Below are positions 18,100-26,051 of a stretch of 64,000 nt of DNA, in pieces. This DNA is from Sphingomonadales bacterium 12-68-11 (lineage in GTDB: Bacteria > Pseudomonadota > Alphaproteobacteria > Sphingomonadales > Sphingomonadaceae). Location: contig NCCV01000005.1 in assembly GCA_002279825.1 (NCBI GenBank), positions 181,416 to 245,415 of the forward strand, in the 5' to 3' direction. The notes below the pieces were generated by a model. It did no database searches. It had not been told where the DNA came from and was given only the letters and a program-made list of their open reading frames with translations. Numbering within the stretch: position 1 is the first letter of the stretch; every line of letters begins with the position of its first letter. The position numbers and the translations under genes were made by a program.

Positions 18100-18555
18100 T
18101 CAGCGGCGGCGGACCGAGCGGCGGACGCCGGTCGGCTCGCCATTGACCGAGCGGGTCTGGCGGACGGCGACGCGGTTGGGCCCGCGCACACCACGCGAGG
18201 TGTAGTCGATGACGTCGCCGTCGCGCTGAACGCGCTGGCCTTCGGCGGACCAGCCGTTGGGAGTGCGCTCGCGGTCATAAGTGCTGGTCGCGGTGCGGCC
18301 CTGGAAATCGGTCGCGATGCGGTCGCGGCTCACGCCGTCTTCGCTGCGCTGGCGGGTGAAGTCGCTGCTGGCGGTGGCGCCGTCGCTCTTGCGGGTGACG
18401 TCGGTGTCGCGGGTGAGGGTGCCGTCGGCGCGCTCGACGGTGCGCGTGCCTTCGAAGCGGGCGTTGTCGAACTCGGTGGTGCGGCTCTGCTGGGCCAGCG
18501 CCGGGGTGGTGATCAGGCCGGCGGCGGCGAGGATCAGGAGGGTGCGGTACGTCAT
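18100..18555 (-). CDS. secreted repetitive protein, unknown function
   Basis: 151 residues with a signal peptide ending TPALAQ near residue 22. The mature protein is a run of short charged beta-like segments of pattern R-T-x-x-R-x-D-G/A-x (FEGTRTVERADGTLTRDTDV, then RIATDFQGRTATSTYDRERT), ending in a very basic tail (VRRSVRRR). The regular spacing of Thr, Arg and Asp suggests a repetitive beta structure in the periplasm or at the surface. No known domain is recognised. Confidence 0.6.
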   Translation of the reverse strand: MTYRTLLILAAAGLITTPALAQQSRTTEFDNARFEGTRTVERADGTLTRDTDVTRKSDGATASSDFTRQRSEDGVSRDRIATDFQGRTATSTYDRERTPNGWSAEGQRVQRDGDVIDYTSRGVRGPNRVAVRQTRSVNGEPTGVRRSVRRR

Positions 18556-18605
18556 CGGTCAGCTCCTTGAAGCGGCGATCCGGCGGGGGTGCCGGATCCA
18601 TCGCT

Positions 18606-19490
18606 TCAACGGACGTCGGGAGCGGACCCTTCGCTAGGCGGTGCCGGAAGCATGGGCTCGACTGCGCCCGGCGGCGTCGGAGCGGTATCGCGGCCGCTCT
18701 GCTCGAGCCGTTGCAGCTGGCGCGCGCGCATGGCTTCGACGCGCTCGCGGACGAGCTGGCGGCGCACTTCCTGGGGCGGCAACGGGGGGAGGCCGCGCGC
18801 CTCGCGCCGCTCCGCAACCGCCTTTTCGAGCCGTTGGCGCTGTGCCGGCGGAAGCTCGGCAAGCCGCTCGCGTACGGTGTTGCGGCGCTGCTGCGCGCCT
18901 TCCGCGAGCCGCTGGCGCTGCTCGGGCGGCAGCGCGGCGATCCGCTCGCGGGTCGTCTCGCGCAATGCGGTGACGACCTCGCGGGGGGTGGCCTCGCCCG
19001 AATCGATCAGCGCGCGCGCGGTGCGGCGCAGCTCGGCGCGGCGTTGCGCCGGCGGGAGCGCGCGGAACTGGGGATCGTCGAGCAGCGCGTCGAGGCGCGC
19101 GCGGGGCGCGCCGACGGCGGGCGCCGCGGCCACGGGGCTCGGGCGGTCGGGTTCGCGCACGGCTCGGGCGACCGGCCGGGGCACGATCTCAAGCGATTCG
19201 GCGATACGGCTGATCACCGGCACTTCGACCGGCGCGCCGAACACCCCGGTGGCGGCGGCCGCTGCGGACACCAGGCTGAAGCTGGCGACTCCGCTCGCGA
19301 TCAGCCCGGCGCGGCGCCACGGACTGGCCGCGCGCCACCGCCGCGACAGGCGCGGGAGAGGCGGCGTGGCGGGACCGTGGCGTGCCTGCGCTTTCGCTGC
19401 CGCGCGCGCGGCAAAGTCGGCGGGCAGCGGCGGCGGCGCAAACTGGTCGAGCGCGCGGCGCATCTCGGGGGGGAAGGGCGGGTCGCTCAT
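18606..19490 (-). CDS. membrane-anchored partner of the ECF sigma factor, LPPxQR repeats
   Basis: 294 residues from the ATG at 19490, which overlaps the sigma-factor stop. A short cytosolic N-terminus with a proline-rich motif (PPPLPADFAARAAAK), one transmembrane segment (about residues 59-83) and a long periplasmic part. That part has three spaced copies of L-P-P-x-Q-R-x-x-L (ALPPAQRRAEL, ALPPEQRQRLA, ELPPAQRQRLE) and a related PPLPPQEVRRQ, all in Arg/Ala-rich helices like those of DUF3106-type proteins. Position behind an ECF sigma gene suggests an anti-sigma or stress-sensing role; this is inference, since no known anti-sigma domain is recognised. Confidence 0.65.
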   Translation of the reverse strand: MSDPPFPPEMRRALDQFAPPPLPADFAARAAAKAQARHGPATPPLPRLSRRWRAASPWRRAGLIASGVASFSLVSAAAAATGVFGAPVEVPVISRIAESLEIVPRPVARAVREPDRPSPVAAAPAVGAPRARLDALLDDPQFRALPPAQRRAELRRTARALIDSGEATPREVVTALRETTRERIAALPPEQRQRLAEGAQQRRNTVRERLAELPPAQRQRLEKAVAERREARGLPPLPPQEVRRQLVRERVEAMRARQLQRLEQSGRDTAPTPPGAVEPMLPAPPSEGSAPDVR

Positions 19491-20116
19491 GGCGTGTCGC
19501 TCCGGTTGATCGCACCGCTCGCCGCCAGGCCGTCGCGCAGCGCGGCGCGGGCCCGGAACAGCAGCGATTCGAAGGCTTTGAGGTTCATGTCGAGCATCTC
19601 GGCGGCGGTCTTGTTGGGTACGTCCTCGTAGTAAGTCAGCACGATCGCGGCGCGCTGCCGCTCGGGCAGGGCGGCGATGCCGGCGCGCACAGCGCGCTCC
19701 GTCTGAGCCGCCTCGATCGCCGCATCGGCGAGCGGCGCGTCGTCGGCACGCTCGGGCACCGCCTCGTCGCTGGCGAAACGGCGGCGGCGCAACCGGTCGA
19801 GCGCCAGGTTCATCGCCACCCGCGTCAGCCACGCGGCGACGCCAGAGCCGCCGGGGCGCCACTGCGACGCGCGGTCCCACAGCCGCAGCACCGCCTCCTG
19901 CGCGATGTCCTCGGCCTCCGCCGCGTCGCCGATCATGCGCCAGGCGACGCGATAAGGCAGCGCCCCGTGCCGCTCGGCAAGCACGCCAAACGCCGCCGCG
20001 TCGCGCGCGGCGACACGGGCCATCAGGCTATCGTCGTCCGCGCCGCTAGCCGGCTGCGCAGCGGGTGGCATGCCGCGATGTGCTCCTGGCCTAAGATCGG
20101 GTTTCGAGTGTATCAC
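19487..20116 (-). CDS. ECF-type RNA polymerase sigma factor
   Basis: 209 residues (a start at residue 16 is also possible). Region 2 is recognisable in LAERHGALPYRVAWRMIGDA and AEDIAQEAVLRLWDRA, with WLTRVAMNLALDRLRRRRF at region 2.4. Region 4 is LPERQRAAIVLTYYEDV and NKTAAEMLDMNLKAFESLLF, a helix-turn-helix binding the -35 element. No region 1.1 or 3, as expected for group IV. Its stop overlaps the start of the next gene (ATGA), a typical sigma/anti-sigma arrangement. Target genes unknown. Confidence 0.92.
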   Translation of the reverse strand: MIHSKPDLRPGAHRGMPPAAQPASGADDDSLMARVAARDAAAFGVLAERHGALPYRVAWRMIGDAAEAEDIAQEAVLRLWDRASQWRPGGSGVAAWLTRVAMNLALDRLRRRRFASDEAVPERADDAPLADAAIEAAQTERAVRAGIAALPERQRAAIVLTYYEDVPNKTAAEMLDMNLKAFESLLFRARAALRDGLAASGAINRSDTP

Positions 20117-20245
20117 GCGCGAGTGAAGGATTCCCTTCGCGAGACTGGATCTTAAGGCGCGGAGGGCGACGAGCTACCGGCAAGAGCGCAGTCAGTTCGC
20201 TAACGACCCATTGCGGACGTTGGGCGAGTGTGTGACCCTACCACG

Positions 20246-20446
20246 ATGCCGAACCATTTTTGCGATATGATGCGGGAGAATGTTGAGCGGACGTGTGCCG
20301 ATCATTCCGGCCGGCACGCGTGCCCCGATTGCCTTATCGACTATTGGCCTGCATCCAATAGCTACGGCCTAATCATTCATGATGGCGGGACAGGCGTCAT
20401 CTCGATCAGCTCTTGTCCGTGGTGCGGCGCGAACCTAGGAAGTTGA
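20246..20446 (+). CDS. small Cys-rich protein of DUF6980 type
   Basis: 66 residues from the ATG at 20246. It holds a Cys pattern: HFCDMMRENVERTC, HACPDCLIDYWPASNSYGL, a central IHDGGTGVISISS strand and a terminal CPWCGANL. The order C-x-x-M, C, C-P-D, Y-G-L-I-x-H-D-G-G, C-P-W-C-G resembles the small family I know as DUF6980, probably a structural zinc-binding protein. Function unknown. It opens a short stretch (20117-21083) whose base composition is visibly more A/T-rich than its surroundings. Confidence 0.65.
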   Translation: MPNHFCDMMRENVERTCADHSGRHACPDCLIDYWPASNSYGLIIHDGGTGVISISSCPWCGANLGS

Positions 20447-20540
20447 CGCCAATGTCCGACAACGACCCATCCAAGTCGTTCCTGGGCTGATTGGCGGTTG
20501 CCGATTGCGGACAATCTCCCACTGCCATTACAATCGTTGA

Positions 20541-20969
20541 ATGGTCCAATCGGCAGTCGCATATTCCGCCAATGGCAAAATTATTGTTGCGCCCGTTGTC
20601 CGCACGACGACGGGCCTTGGCTTGGAAGTCGAACCCATCGTCCACCCCCCCATCGCCGCTGACATAGCCCGTGGCTTAAGGGACGCGTTGGCAAGATCCG
20701 CGGTTGTTGTGGAACACCCGTCGCAGGGCGAGTGGAAGGGCTCCTTCAAGCCGTTTCAAGATGCCGCCGGAGTTCGCAGCCACTCGGCTTTCATGAAAAC
20801 GGCGCGAAGGGTCAGCATCGATGTCGTGGATGACCACGTAAAGATCACACCCGAGCGTAACTTAGGACCGAAGGAAGGCTTTGAGCCTATTGCCGATGCC
20901 GCTGTGCTATTTCCAGTCCAGGACGAACATGGCGCTGCGTTTGCCCTGTTGCGATTTCTGACTGAATGA
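20541..20969 (+). CDS. hypothetical protein
   Basis: 142 residues starting at an ATG (MVQSAVAYSANGKIIVAPVV). No signal peptide or membrane segment. The predicted structure is mixed alpha/beta with a helix ADIARGLRDALARSAVVV and strands RVSIDVVDDHVKITPERN. No family was recognised. Codon use is less GC-biased than in neighbours, and together with the previous small gene it forms an isolated patch between the sigma operon and the alpha-hydroxyacid oxidase gene. Could be of recent origin or transferred. Confidence 0.5.
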   Translation: MVQSAVAYSANGKIIVAPVVRTTTGLGLEVEPIVHPPIAADIARGLRDALARSAVVVEHPSQGEWKGSFKPFQDAAGVRSHSAFMKTARRVSIDVVDDHVKITPERNLGPKEGFEPIADAAVLFPVQDEHGAAFALLRFLTE

Positions 20970-21083
20970 CCGCTCTTCGAGAGCAGCGACCCAAAGCAGT
21001 CAGACCGCTTTCCACCCATTCCGGTCGCTAGCGCACGCCCATGCAATATCCGCCAATCTTGAACCGGCCCCCCGCGATCGCTC

Positions 21084-22259
21084 TTAGCGCAACCGCAGGT
21101 TGTCGCGGCTGAGCTGGTCCACTCGGGTCACGCCCATCAGCTTCATGCCGCGCACAATCTCGGCCTCAAGTATTCCCAGCGCGCGTTCGACTCCCGGCTG
21201 GCCGGCGGCGGCGAGCGCGTAGAGGTAGAGGCGGCCGCCCGAGACCGCCTTCGCGCCGAGGCTGAGCGCTTTCAGCACATGCGTGCCGCGCCGCACCCCG
21301 CCGTCTAGGATCACTTCGAGCTTGTCGCCGACCGCATCGACCACTTCGGCGAGCTGGTCGAACGGGGCGCGGGCGCCGTCGAGCTGGCGGCCGCCGTGGT
21401 TGGAGAGCATGATCGCATCGGCGCCCATCGCCGCGGCCCGGCGCGCGTCGGCGACCGACATCACGCCCTTGAGCACAAACTTGCCGCCCCAGTCCTGCCG
21501 CAGCTTGTCGGCCGCGGCCCAGTCCATCGTCTGGTCGAGCATCGTGCTGAAGTAGGACTGGATCGACGTGGCGACATCGCTGCCGGCGCCGACATGCGCT
21601 TCGAGGTTGGGCAGCGAGAACTTGTCGCGAAAGAGATAGTCGAGCGCCCAGCGCGGGCGGGTGGCGTAGCTGAGCGCGCTCGTCAGCGTGATCCTGGGCG
21701 GGCTGGTGAATCCGGTGCGCAGGCACCGCTCGCGATTGCCGCCGACGATCGTGTCGACGGTCAGCGCGATGGCGTCGAACTTGGCCGCGCGCGCCATGTC
21801 GAGCAGCGCGGCGTTCAGCCCCCTGTCCTTGTGGTAGTAATACTGGAGCATCTTGGGCCCCGCGTAGTTGGCACCGATCTCCGCGATGCCGACGCTGGCG
21901 AGGCTGGAGATGCCGAACCACAGCCCGGCCTTGTCCGCCGCCGCCGCGACCGCGCGCTCGCCTTGCCAGTGGAACAGCCGCTGGAGCGCGGTCGGGCTCA
22001 GCATCAGCGGCAGGCGCGTGGTCTTGCCGAGTACGGTCACCGAGGGATCGACTTCGGCCACGTCGACCAGCACGTTGGGCACCAGGTCGACATCGTCGAA
22101 GGCGGCCGTGTTGCGTTCCCGGGTCGCTTCATCGTCGGCCGCGCCGTCGATGTAGTGGAACACCGGATAAGGCAGCTTGCGCTTCGCCAGCGCGCGGAAA
22201 TCGGCGATGTTGTGACAGTCGCCCAGAGCGCGAACTTTGGGCTTGAGATCGGCCGCCAT
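21084..22259 (-). CDS. FMN-dependent alpha-hydroxyacid dehydrogenase/oxidase (LldD-like)
   Basis: 391 residues. Cytosolic or membrane-associated flavoenzyme that oxidises L-lactate or another L-2-hydroxyacid. YPVFHYIDGAADDEATRERN at the N-terminus, FGISSLASVGIAEI, LTVDTIVGGNRERCLRTGF, LKGVMSVADARRA, the catalytic His in LSNHGGRQLDGARAP, and LDGGVRRGTHVLKALSLGA are the conserved blocks of the family. The length and blocks match L-lactate dehydrogenase (cytochrome) LldD, but mandelate and glycolate relatives share them, so the substrate is uncertain. It is transcribed divergently from the blaI gene. Confidence 0.88.
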   Translation of the reverse strand: MAADLKPKVRALGDCHNIADFRALAKRKLPYPVFHYIDGAADDEATRERNTAAFDDVDLVPNVLVDVAEVDPSVTVLGKTTRLPLMLSPTALQRLFHWQGERAVAAAADKAGLWFGISSLASVGIAEIGANYAGPKMLQYYYHKDRGLNAALLDMARAAKFDAIALTVDTIVGGNRERCLRTGFTSPPRITLTSALSYATRPRWALDYLFRDKFSLPNLEAHVGAGSDVATSIQSYFSTMLDQTMDWAAADKLRQDWGGKFVLKGVMSVADARRAAAMGADAIMLSNHGGRQLDGARAPFDQLAEVVDAVGDKLEVILDGGVRRGTHVLKALSLGAKAVSGGRLYLYALAAAGQPGVERALGILEAEIVRGMKLMGVTRVDQLSRDNLRLR

Positions 22260-22316
22260 CGCGCGACCCTAGCCCGGCCCGCCTGCACCGCAAGCCCGTT
22301 CATCGGGGCTTCAGAT

Positions 22317-22349
22317 TTACAAACGTAATCGTTACAGCTACAGACGTAG
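22317..22349. promoter_or_regulatory. tandem BlaI/MecI-type operator
   Basis: Two 12-base dyads of the form (T/C)TAC-A-(A/G)ACGTA(A/G): ttacaaacgtaa at 22317-22328 and ctacagacgtag at 22338-22349, centres 21 bases (two helical turns) apart. The intervening gttacagctac carries another TACAG half-site. TACA-centred dyads are the binding sites of BlaI/MecI/CopY repressors, and the pair lies 22 bases upstream of the blaI GTG. It probably autoregulates blaI-blaR1 and could also affect the divergent oxidase gene. Confidence 0.75.
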
Positions 22350-22370
22350 TCGTCACCAGGGAGCACGCGA

Positions 22371-22760
22371 GTGGCTGAGACCGGCGAACCACCGACCGAA
22401 CGCATCAGCGATGCCGAGCATGCGGTCATGGAAGTGCTGTGGGACCAGAGCCCGCTCGCCGCGTCCGACGTCTGCGAGGCGGTCTGCGCCGCGCGCGGCT
22501 GGAGCATGCCGACGGTCAAGACGCTGCTGTCGCGGCTGGTTGCCAAGGGCGCGGTTTCCACCGAGCCCGACGGGCGCCGCTTCCTTTACACCCCGCTGCT
22601 GGCGCGCGAGGCCTATGTCGGCACCGAATCGCGCCGCCTGGTCGACCGGCTGTTCGGCGGGCGCGCGGCGCCGCTGTTCGCGCACCTGGCGGAGACCGAG
22701 TCGCTGACCAAGGACGACATAGCCGAGATCGAAAAGCTCTTGCGGGAGCTGCGCAAATGA
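22371..22760 (+). CDS. blaI: BlaI/MecI/CopY-family transcriptional repressor
   Basis: 129 residues from a GTG start. The winged-helix domain is RISDAEHAVMEVLWDQSPLA, SDVCEAVCAARGWSMPTVKTLLSRLVAKGAVS, then RRFLYTPLLAREAYV, exactly the BlaI pattern (W-x-x-x-T-V-K-T-L-L-x-R-L-x-x-K-G). The C-terminal part is a helical dimerisation segment with the site where BlaR1-linked proteolysis would act. By family it binds the operator just upstream as a dimer and is inactivated after the BlaR1 sensor detects a beta-lactam or cell-wall stress. Its stop overlaps the next start (ATGA). Confidence 0.92.
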   Translation: MAETGEPPTERISDAEHAVMEVLWDQSPLAASDVCEAVCAARGWSMPTVKTLLSRLVAKGAVSTEPDGRRFLYTPLLAREAYVGTESRRLVDRLFGGRAAPLFAHLAETESLTKDDIAEIEKLLRELRK

Positions 22761-24436
22761 CCGCCTGGCTGCTCGACACGCTGGTCTACACCGGCCTTCT
22801 GATTGCGCTGGTGCTGGCGGTGCGCCGCCCGGTGGGGCGCTGGCTCGGCGCGCAGTTTGCCTACGGCCTGTGGGCGCTGCCGTTCCTGCGGCTGGTAATG
22901 CCGCCGATCGTGCTGCCGGCCAGCTTCGCGCCGGCGGGCGAGGCGGTCCAGCCGGCCGCAGTCGCCGCGGCCGAGCCGGAGTGGGCTGAGGTGGCCCTTG
23001 CAGTCCCGGCCACCGATGCCGTCCCGGCCTCGGTCGCGGCCCCGCTGCCCGCCGCCGCCCAATGGGCCGCGCCTGCCTGGCAGTGGAGCGACCTCGCCGG
23101 CTATGCGCTGGCGCTCTGGCTGGTCGGCGCGCTCGCCTTCCTGGCGTGGCGGATCGTCTCTTACCGGCGGATGTGCCGCATGCTGCTTGAGCGCGCGCGC
23201 CCGGTCGGCGAGGCGGGCCGCGTGCGCCTGGTCGAGACGCCGGAGGTGGCTGCTCCCGTCGCCTTCGGCGTGCTCGACAAAGTGGTGGCGCTGCCGCCGT
23301 GTTTCATGGCCCAGCCCGACCGCGCCGCGCGCGACCTGGCCATCGAGCACGAGCTGGCGCACCACCGCGGCCACGATTTGCTGGCGAACTTCGCCGCTCA
23401 ACTGCTGCTCGCGCTGCACTGGTTCAATCCGCTCGCCTGGTACGGCTGGCGGGCCATGCGGCGCGATCAGGAAGCCGCGTGCGACGCACGCGTACTTGCC
23501 GGACGCGGAAGGGACGACCGCGCGAGGTATGCCGCGCTGATTGCCGGCATCGCCTCCGGGCCACGGCTAGCTTTGGCCGCCCCGATGGCCTGTCCGATCC
23601 TCGGCGAGGCGTCGATCATCCATCGCTTGAGGAGTCTCAATATGTCCGACGTTACCCCGCGCCGCCGCCGGCTCGGCCGCATGCTGCTGGCCGGAGGCGC
23701 GCTGGCGCTGCCGCTGACCGCGTCGATTTCCTATGCCGCCGCGCCCGATACCCCCGCCGCCGATGCGCCCGCGACACGACAGCACCGCGTGATCGTGGTC
23801 GACAAGGAAGCGGGCGCCTCGGCCGACGACGCGGCGCTGGTGACGCATCTGGTGCGGCGCACCGACGGGACGACCGTCGAGCTGCGCACCGACCGGCAGG
23901 TCAGCGAGGAGGAAGCGCGCGAGCGGGTCGAGCAGACGCTCGGCGCGGCGGCGCCCGTGCCCCCAGCGCCTCCGCTCGCGCCGGTCCCGCCGAACGTGAT
24001 GGTCCGCGCCCCGATGCCGCCCATGCCGCCGATGGTGACTTTCGCTTTCAACAGCCAGGGCGTCCCCGGCGATCCCGAATTCGAGGCGCGGATGGAAGCC
24101 TGGGGCGAGGAAATGGAGAAATGGGGCGAGGAGCACGGCGAGCGCTTTGCCGCGCAGGCCGAAGCTCACGCCCGCGCGGCGGCCCGCAGCGTGCCCGAAG
24201 TGCTCGAAAGCTGCGATCCCGCCGAGCAGCGCCGGACCACGACCGCGGACGGGCGGACGCGGATCGTGATCTGCCAGCGTGACATCGAGCGGTTCTCGCG
24301 CGCCGGCGCCTCGGCCGGGCTACGCGGCGCCCGCAGCGCGATCGCGGCCAACCGCGCGATCAGCGACGAAGTCCGCCGCGAAATCCTCGACGATCTCGAC
24401 CGCGAGATCGAACGCCTCGAGCGGGGCGAGGGGTGA
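22757..24436 (+). CDS. blaR1: BlaR1-type M56 membrane metallopeptidase
   Basis: 559 residues. Four N-terminal hydrophobic segments, among them LLDTLVYTGLLIALVLAV and WSDLAGYALALWLVGALAFL, flank a cytoplasmic M56 peptidase domain with the zinc motif HELAHHRGHDLL (HExxH near residue 198) and RDQEAACDARVLAG. A further hydrophobic segment (LGRMLLAGGALALPLTASIS) precedes a periplasmic region. That region is Pro/Met-rich (PMPPMPP) and Glu/Arg-rich with coiled helices, and does not show the penicillin-binding SxxK sensor domain of BlaR1 from staphylococci, so the signal need not be a beta-lactam. Coupled to blaI by ATGA overlap. Confidence 0.9.
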   Translation: MTAWLLDTLVYTGLLIALVLAVRRPVGRWLGAQFAYGLWALPFLRLVMPPIVLPASFAPAGEAVQPAAVAAAEPEWAEVALAVPATDAVPASVAAPLPAAAQWAAPAWQWSDLAGYALALWLVGALAFLAWRIVSYRRMCRMLLERARPVGEAGRVRLVETPEVAAPVAFGVLDKVVALPPCFMAQPDRAARDLAIEHELAHHRGHDLLANFAAQLLLALHWFNPLAWYGWRAMRRDQEAACDARVLAGRGRDDRARYAALIAGIASGPRLALAAPMACPILGEASIIHRLRSLNMSDVTPRRRRLGRMLLAGGALALPLTASISYAAAPDTPAADAPATRQHRVIVVDKEAGASADDAALVTHLVRRTDGTTVELRTDRQVSEEEARERVEQTLGAAAPVPPAPPLAPVPPNVMVRAPMPPMPPMVTFAFNSQGVPGDPEFEARMEAWGEEMEKWGEEHGERFAAQAEAHARAAARSVPEVLESCDPAEQRRTTTADGRTRIVICQRDIERFSRAGASAGLRGARSAIAANRAISDEVRREILDDLDREIERLERGEG

Positions 24437-24456
24437 GCGCAACGTGAGTAATCGGT

Positions 24457-24487
24457 GAGGGCGATGAAACCGGCTTTCGTCGCCCTC
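24457..24487 (+). other. strong hairpin between blaR1 and creD
   Basis: A 13-base-pair stem with one G-T pair (gagggcgatgaaa at 24457-24469, tttcgtcgccctc at 24475-24487) and a five-base loop. There is no T-run downstream, so it is not a standard terminator; it may attenuate read-through or stabilise the blaR1 mRNA end. Confidence 0.55.
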
Positions 24488-24553
24488 GATGAGCTTGCTG
24501 GGCACAATTCATCGCCGGTATAGGCCGGTTCGTCGCTGAACCGGAGAAGACCG

Positions 24554-26002
24554 ATGACCGTCCGCAGCCCTGGCGTCCGCCTGTTCCTTGTTGGCGTCGT
24601 CGCCGCCGTGCTCGCGATCCCGCTGATGCTGGTCTACGCCTTGGTCTACGACCGGCAGGAACAGTCGCAGACCGCGCAAACCGCGATCAACGCCGGCTGG
24701 GGCGGGCCGCAAGTCGTGGCCGGGCCGGTGGTCGTGGTGCCGTTCCGGCCCATCCAGACGCAGAACGATGTGGTCGATGGCCGCCCAGTGTCGCGCGTGG
24801 TCGAAGTCGAGAAGCTGCTCTACCTTTCGCCGGTCGAAAACCGCGTCCAGACAGTGATCGATCCGCAAGAGCGGACCAAGTCGATCTACCAGAGCGTGCT
24901 CTACCAGGCGCAGGTCTCGGGCACCGCGACCTTTGCGCTGCCCGATGACTTGCAGCGCTTCGGCGTGACCCGCGACCGGCTGCTGTGGGACCGCGCCGAA
25001 GTGCGCCTGGGCGCCTCCGACGCGCGCGGACTGACCGAGGGCGGCACGCTCAAGCTCGCTGGTCGGGCGCTCGCGCTGCAACCGGGCAAGGGCCCGGCGG
25101 CGACCGGCGGCGAAGGCTTTTTCGCGTTCCTGCCGTGGGACGGCGAAGGCGCGATCTCGATCGAATATGCGTTCGGTTTGCGTGGCAGCCGCGCGTTGAG
25201 CCTCATGCCGCGCGGCGGCTCGACGCGCTGGGAGGTCAAATCGACCTGGACGTCGCCCAGCTTCAGCGGTGCGTTCCTGCCGGGCAAGCCGGCGATCGAC
25301 GCCAAGGGCTTCACCGCCAACTATGCGATTGACAAGCTTGCGCTCGGCCAGGCGCCGGTCCTGCTGGCTGACCCCGGTCCTCCAACGGTCGACTTCGGCG
25401 CCATCGACTACGACGCATCGACGATTCCGCCGCCTATCATCACCGAGCGCACGATGAACGCCGGCGATGCCGTTTCCCGCGGGGCGATCGAAGTGCTTGG
25501 GCCGCCGGCCCGCGTCGTCACGGTCGGGCTGGTCGAGCCGGTCAACCTCTATTCCAAGGTCAACCGGTCGGTGAAGTACGGCTTCCTGTTCATCGGCTTC
25601 ACCTTCCTCGCGTTCTTCCTGTTCGATGTGGTCGCTGGGGCGCGAGTCGCCGCCGCCGAATACCTGCTGACCGGGGCCGGGCTGGTGCTGTTCTTCGTGC
25701 TTCTGTTGGCCTTTGCCGAGGTGATCGGGTTCACCGCCGCATACTTAGGCGCCAGCGCGGCGATCATCGGCTTGCTGACCGCCTACAGCGCGGCAGTGCT
25801 CAAGAGCTGGAGGCGCGCACGGTTCATGGCCGCGCTGCTTGTTGGGCTCTACGCGCTGCTGTTCGTGCTCCTGAACCTTGAAGCCTGGTCGCTGCTGATC
25901 GGCGGGGTCATGCTGTTCCTCGCCCTTGCCGGGGTCATGTACGCGACCCGCAACATCGACTGGTCGAACATGGGGCACGACGAGGAGGCGGTTGAGGCGT
26001 GA
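24554..26002 (+). CDS. creD: CreD-family inner-membrane protein
   Basis: 482 residues. One N-terminal transmembrane helix (LFLVGVVAAVLAIPLMLVYALVY), a large periplasmic domain with strongly conserved CreD segments (GGPQVVAGPVVVVPF, YQAQVSGTATFALPDDLQRF, FFAFLPWDG, NRSVKYGFLFIGFTFLAFFL) and five or so C-terminal helices. CreD is the end product of the CreBC cell-envelope stress regulon in enterobacteria and is linked to beta-lactam tolerance in Stenotrophomonas. Here it lies 117 bases after blaR1 in the same direction and may belong to the BlaI regulon. Its biochemical role is unknown. Confidence 0.92.
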   Translation: MTVRSPGVRLFLVGVVAAVLAIPLMLVYALVYDRQEQSQTAQTAINAGWGGPQVVAGPVVVVPFRPIQTQNDVVDGRPVSRVVEVEKLLYLSPVENRVQTVIDPQERTKSIYQSVLYQAQVSGTATFALPDDLQRFGVTRDRLLWDRAEVRLGASDARGLTEGGTLKLAGRALALQPGKGPAATGGEGFFAFLPWDGEGAISIEYAFGLRGSRALSLMPRGGSTRWEVKSTWTSPSFSGAFLPGKPAIDAKGFTANYAIDKLALGQAPVLLADPGPPTVDFGAIDYDASTIPPPIITERTMNAGDAVSRGAIEVLGPPARVVTVGLVEPVNLYSKVNRSVKYGFLFIGFTFLAFFLFDVVAGARVAAAEYLLTGAGLVLFFVLLLAFAEVIGFTAAYLGASAAIIGLLTAYSAAVLKSWRRARFMAALLVGLYALLFVLLNLEAWSLLIGGVMLFLALAGVMYATRNIDWSNMGHDEEAVEA

Positions 26003-26015
26003 GCCGGACGATGCA

Positions 26016-26045
26016 CCGGCCCTCTCCGGCATCGGAGAGGGCCGG
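26016..26045. terminator. bidirectional terminator-like hairpin
   Basis: A perfect 13-base-pair GC stem (ccggccctctccg at 26016-26028, cggagagggccgg at 26033-26045) with loop gcat between the convergent creD and zinc metallopeptidase genes. Short distance to both stops and perfect symmetry suggest a two-way terminator, though there is no T-run. Confidence 0.55.
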
Positions 26046-26051
26046 CCGGCA

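Noticed and set aside
24457..24487. Hairpin as a classical rho-independent terminator
   Set aside because: The stem is strong but no T-run follows, and creD continues in the same direction.
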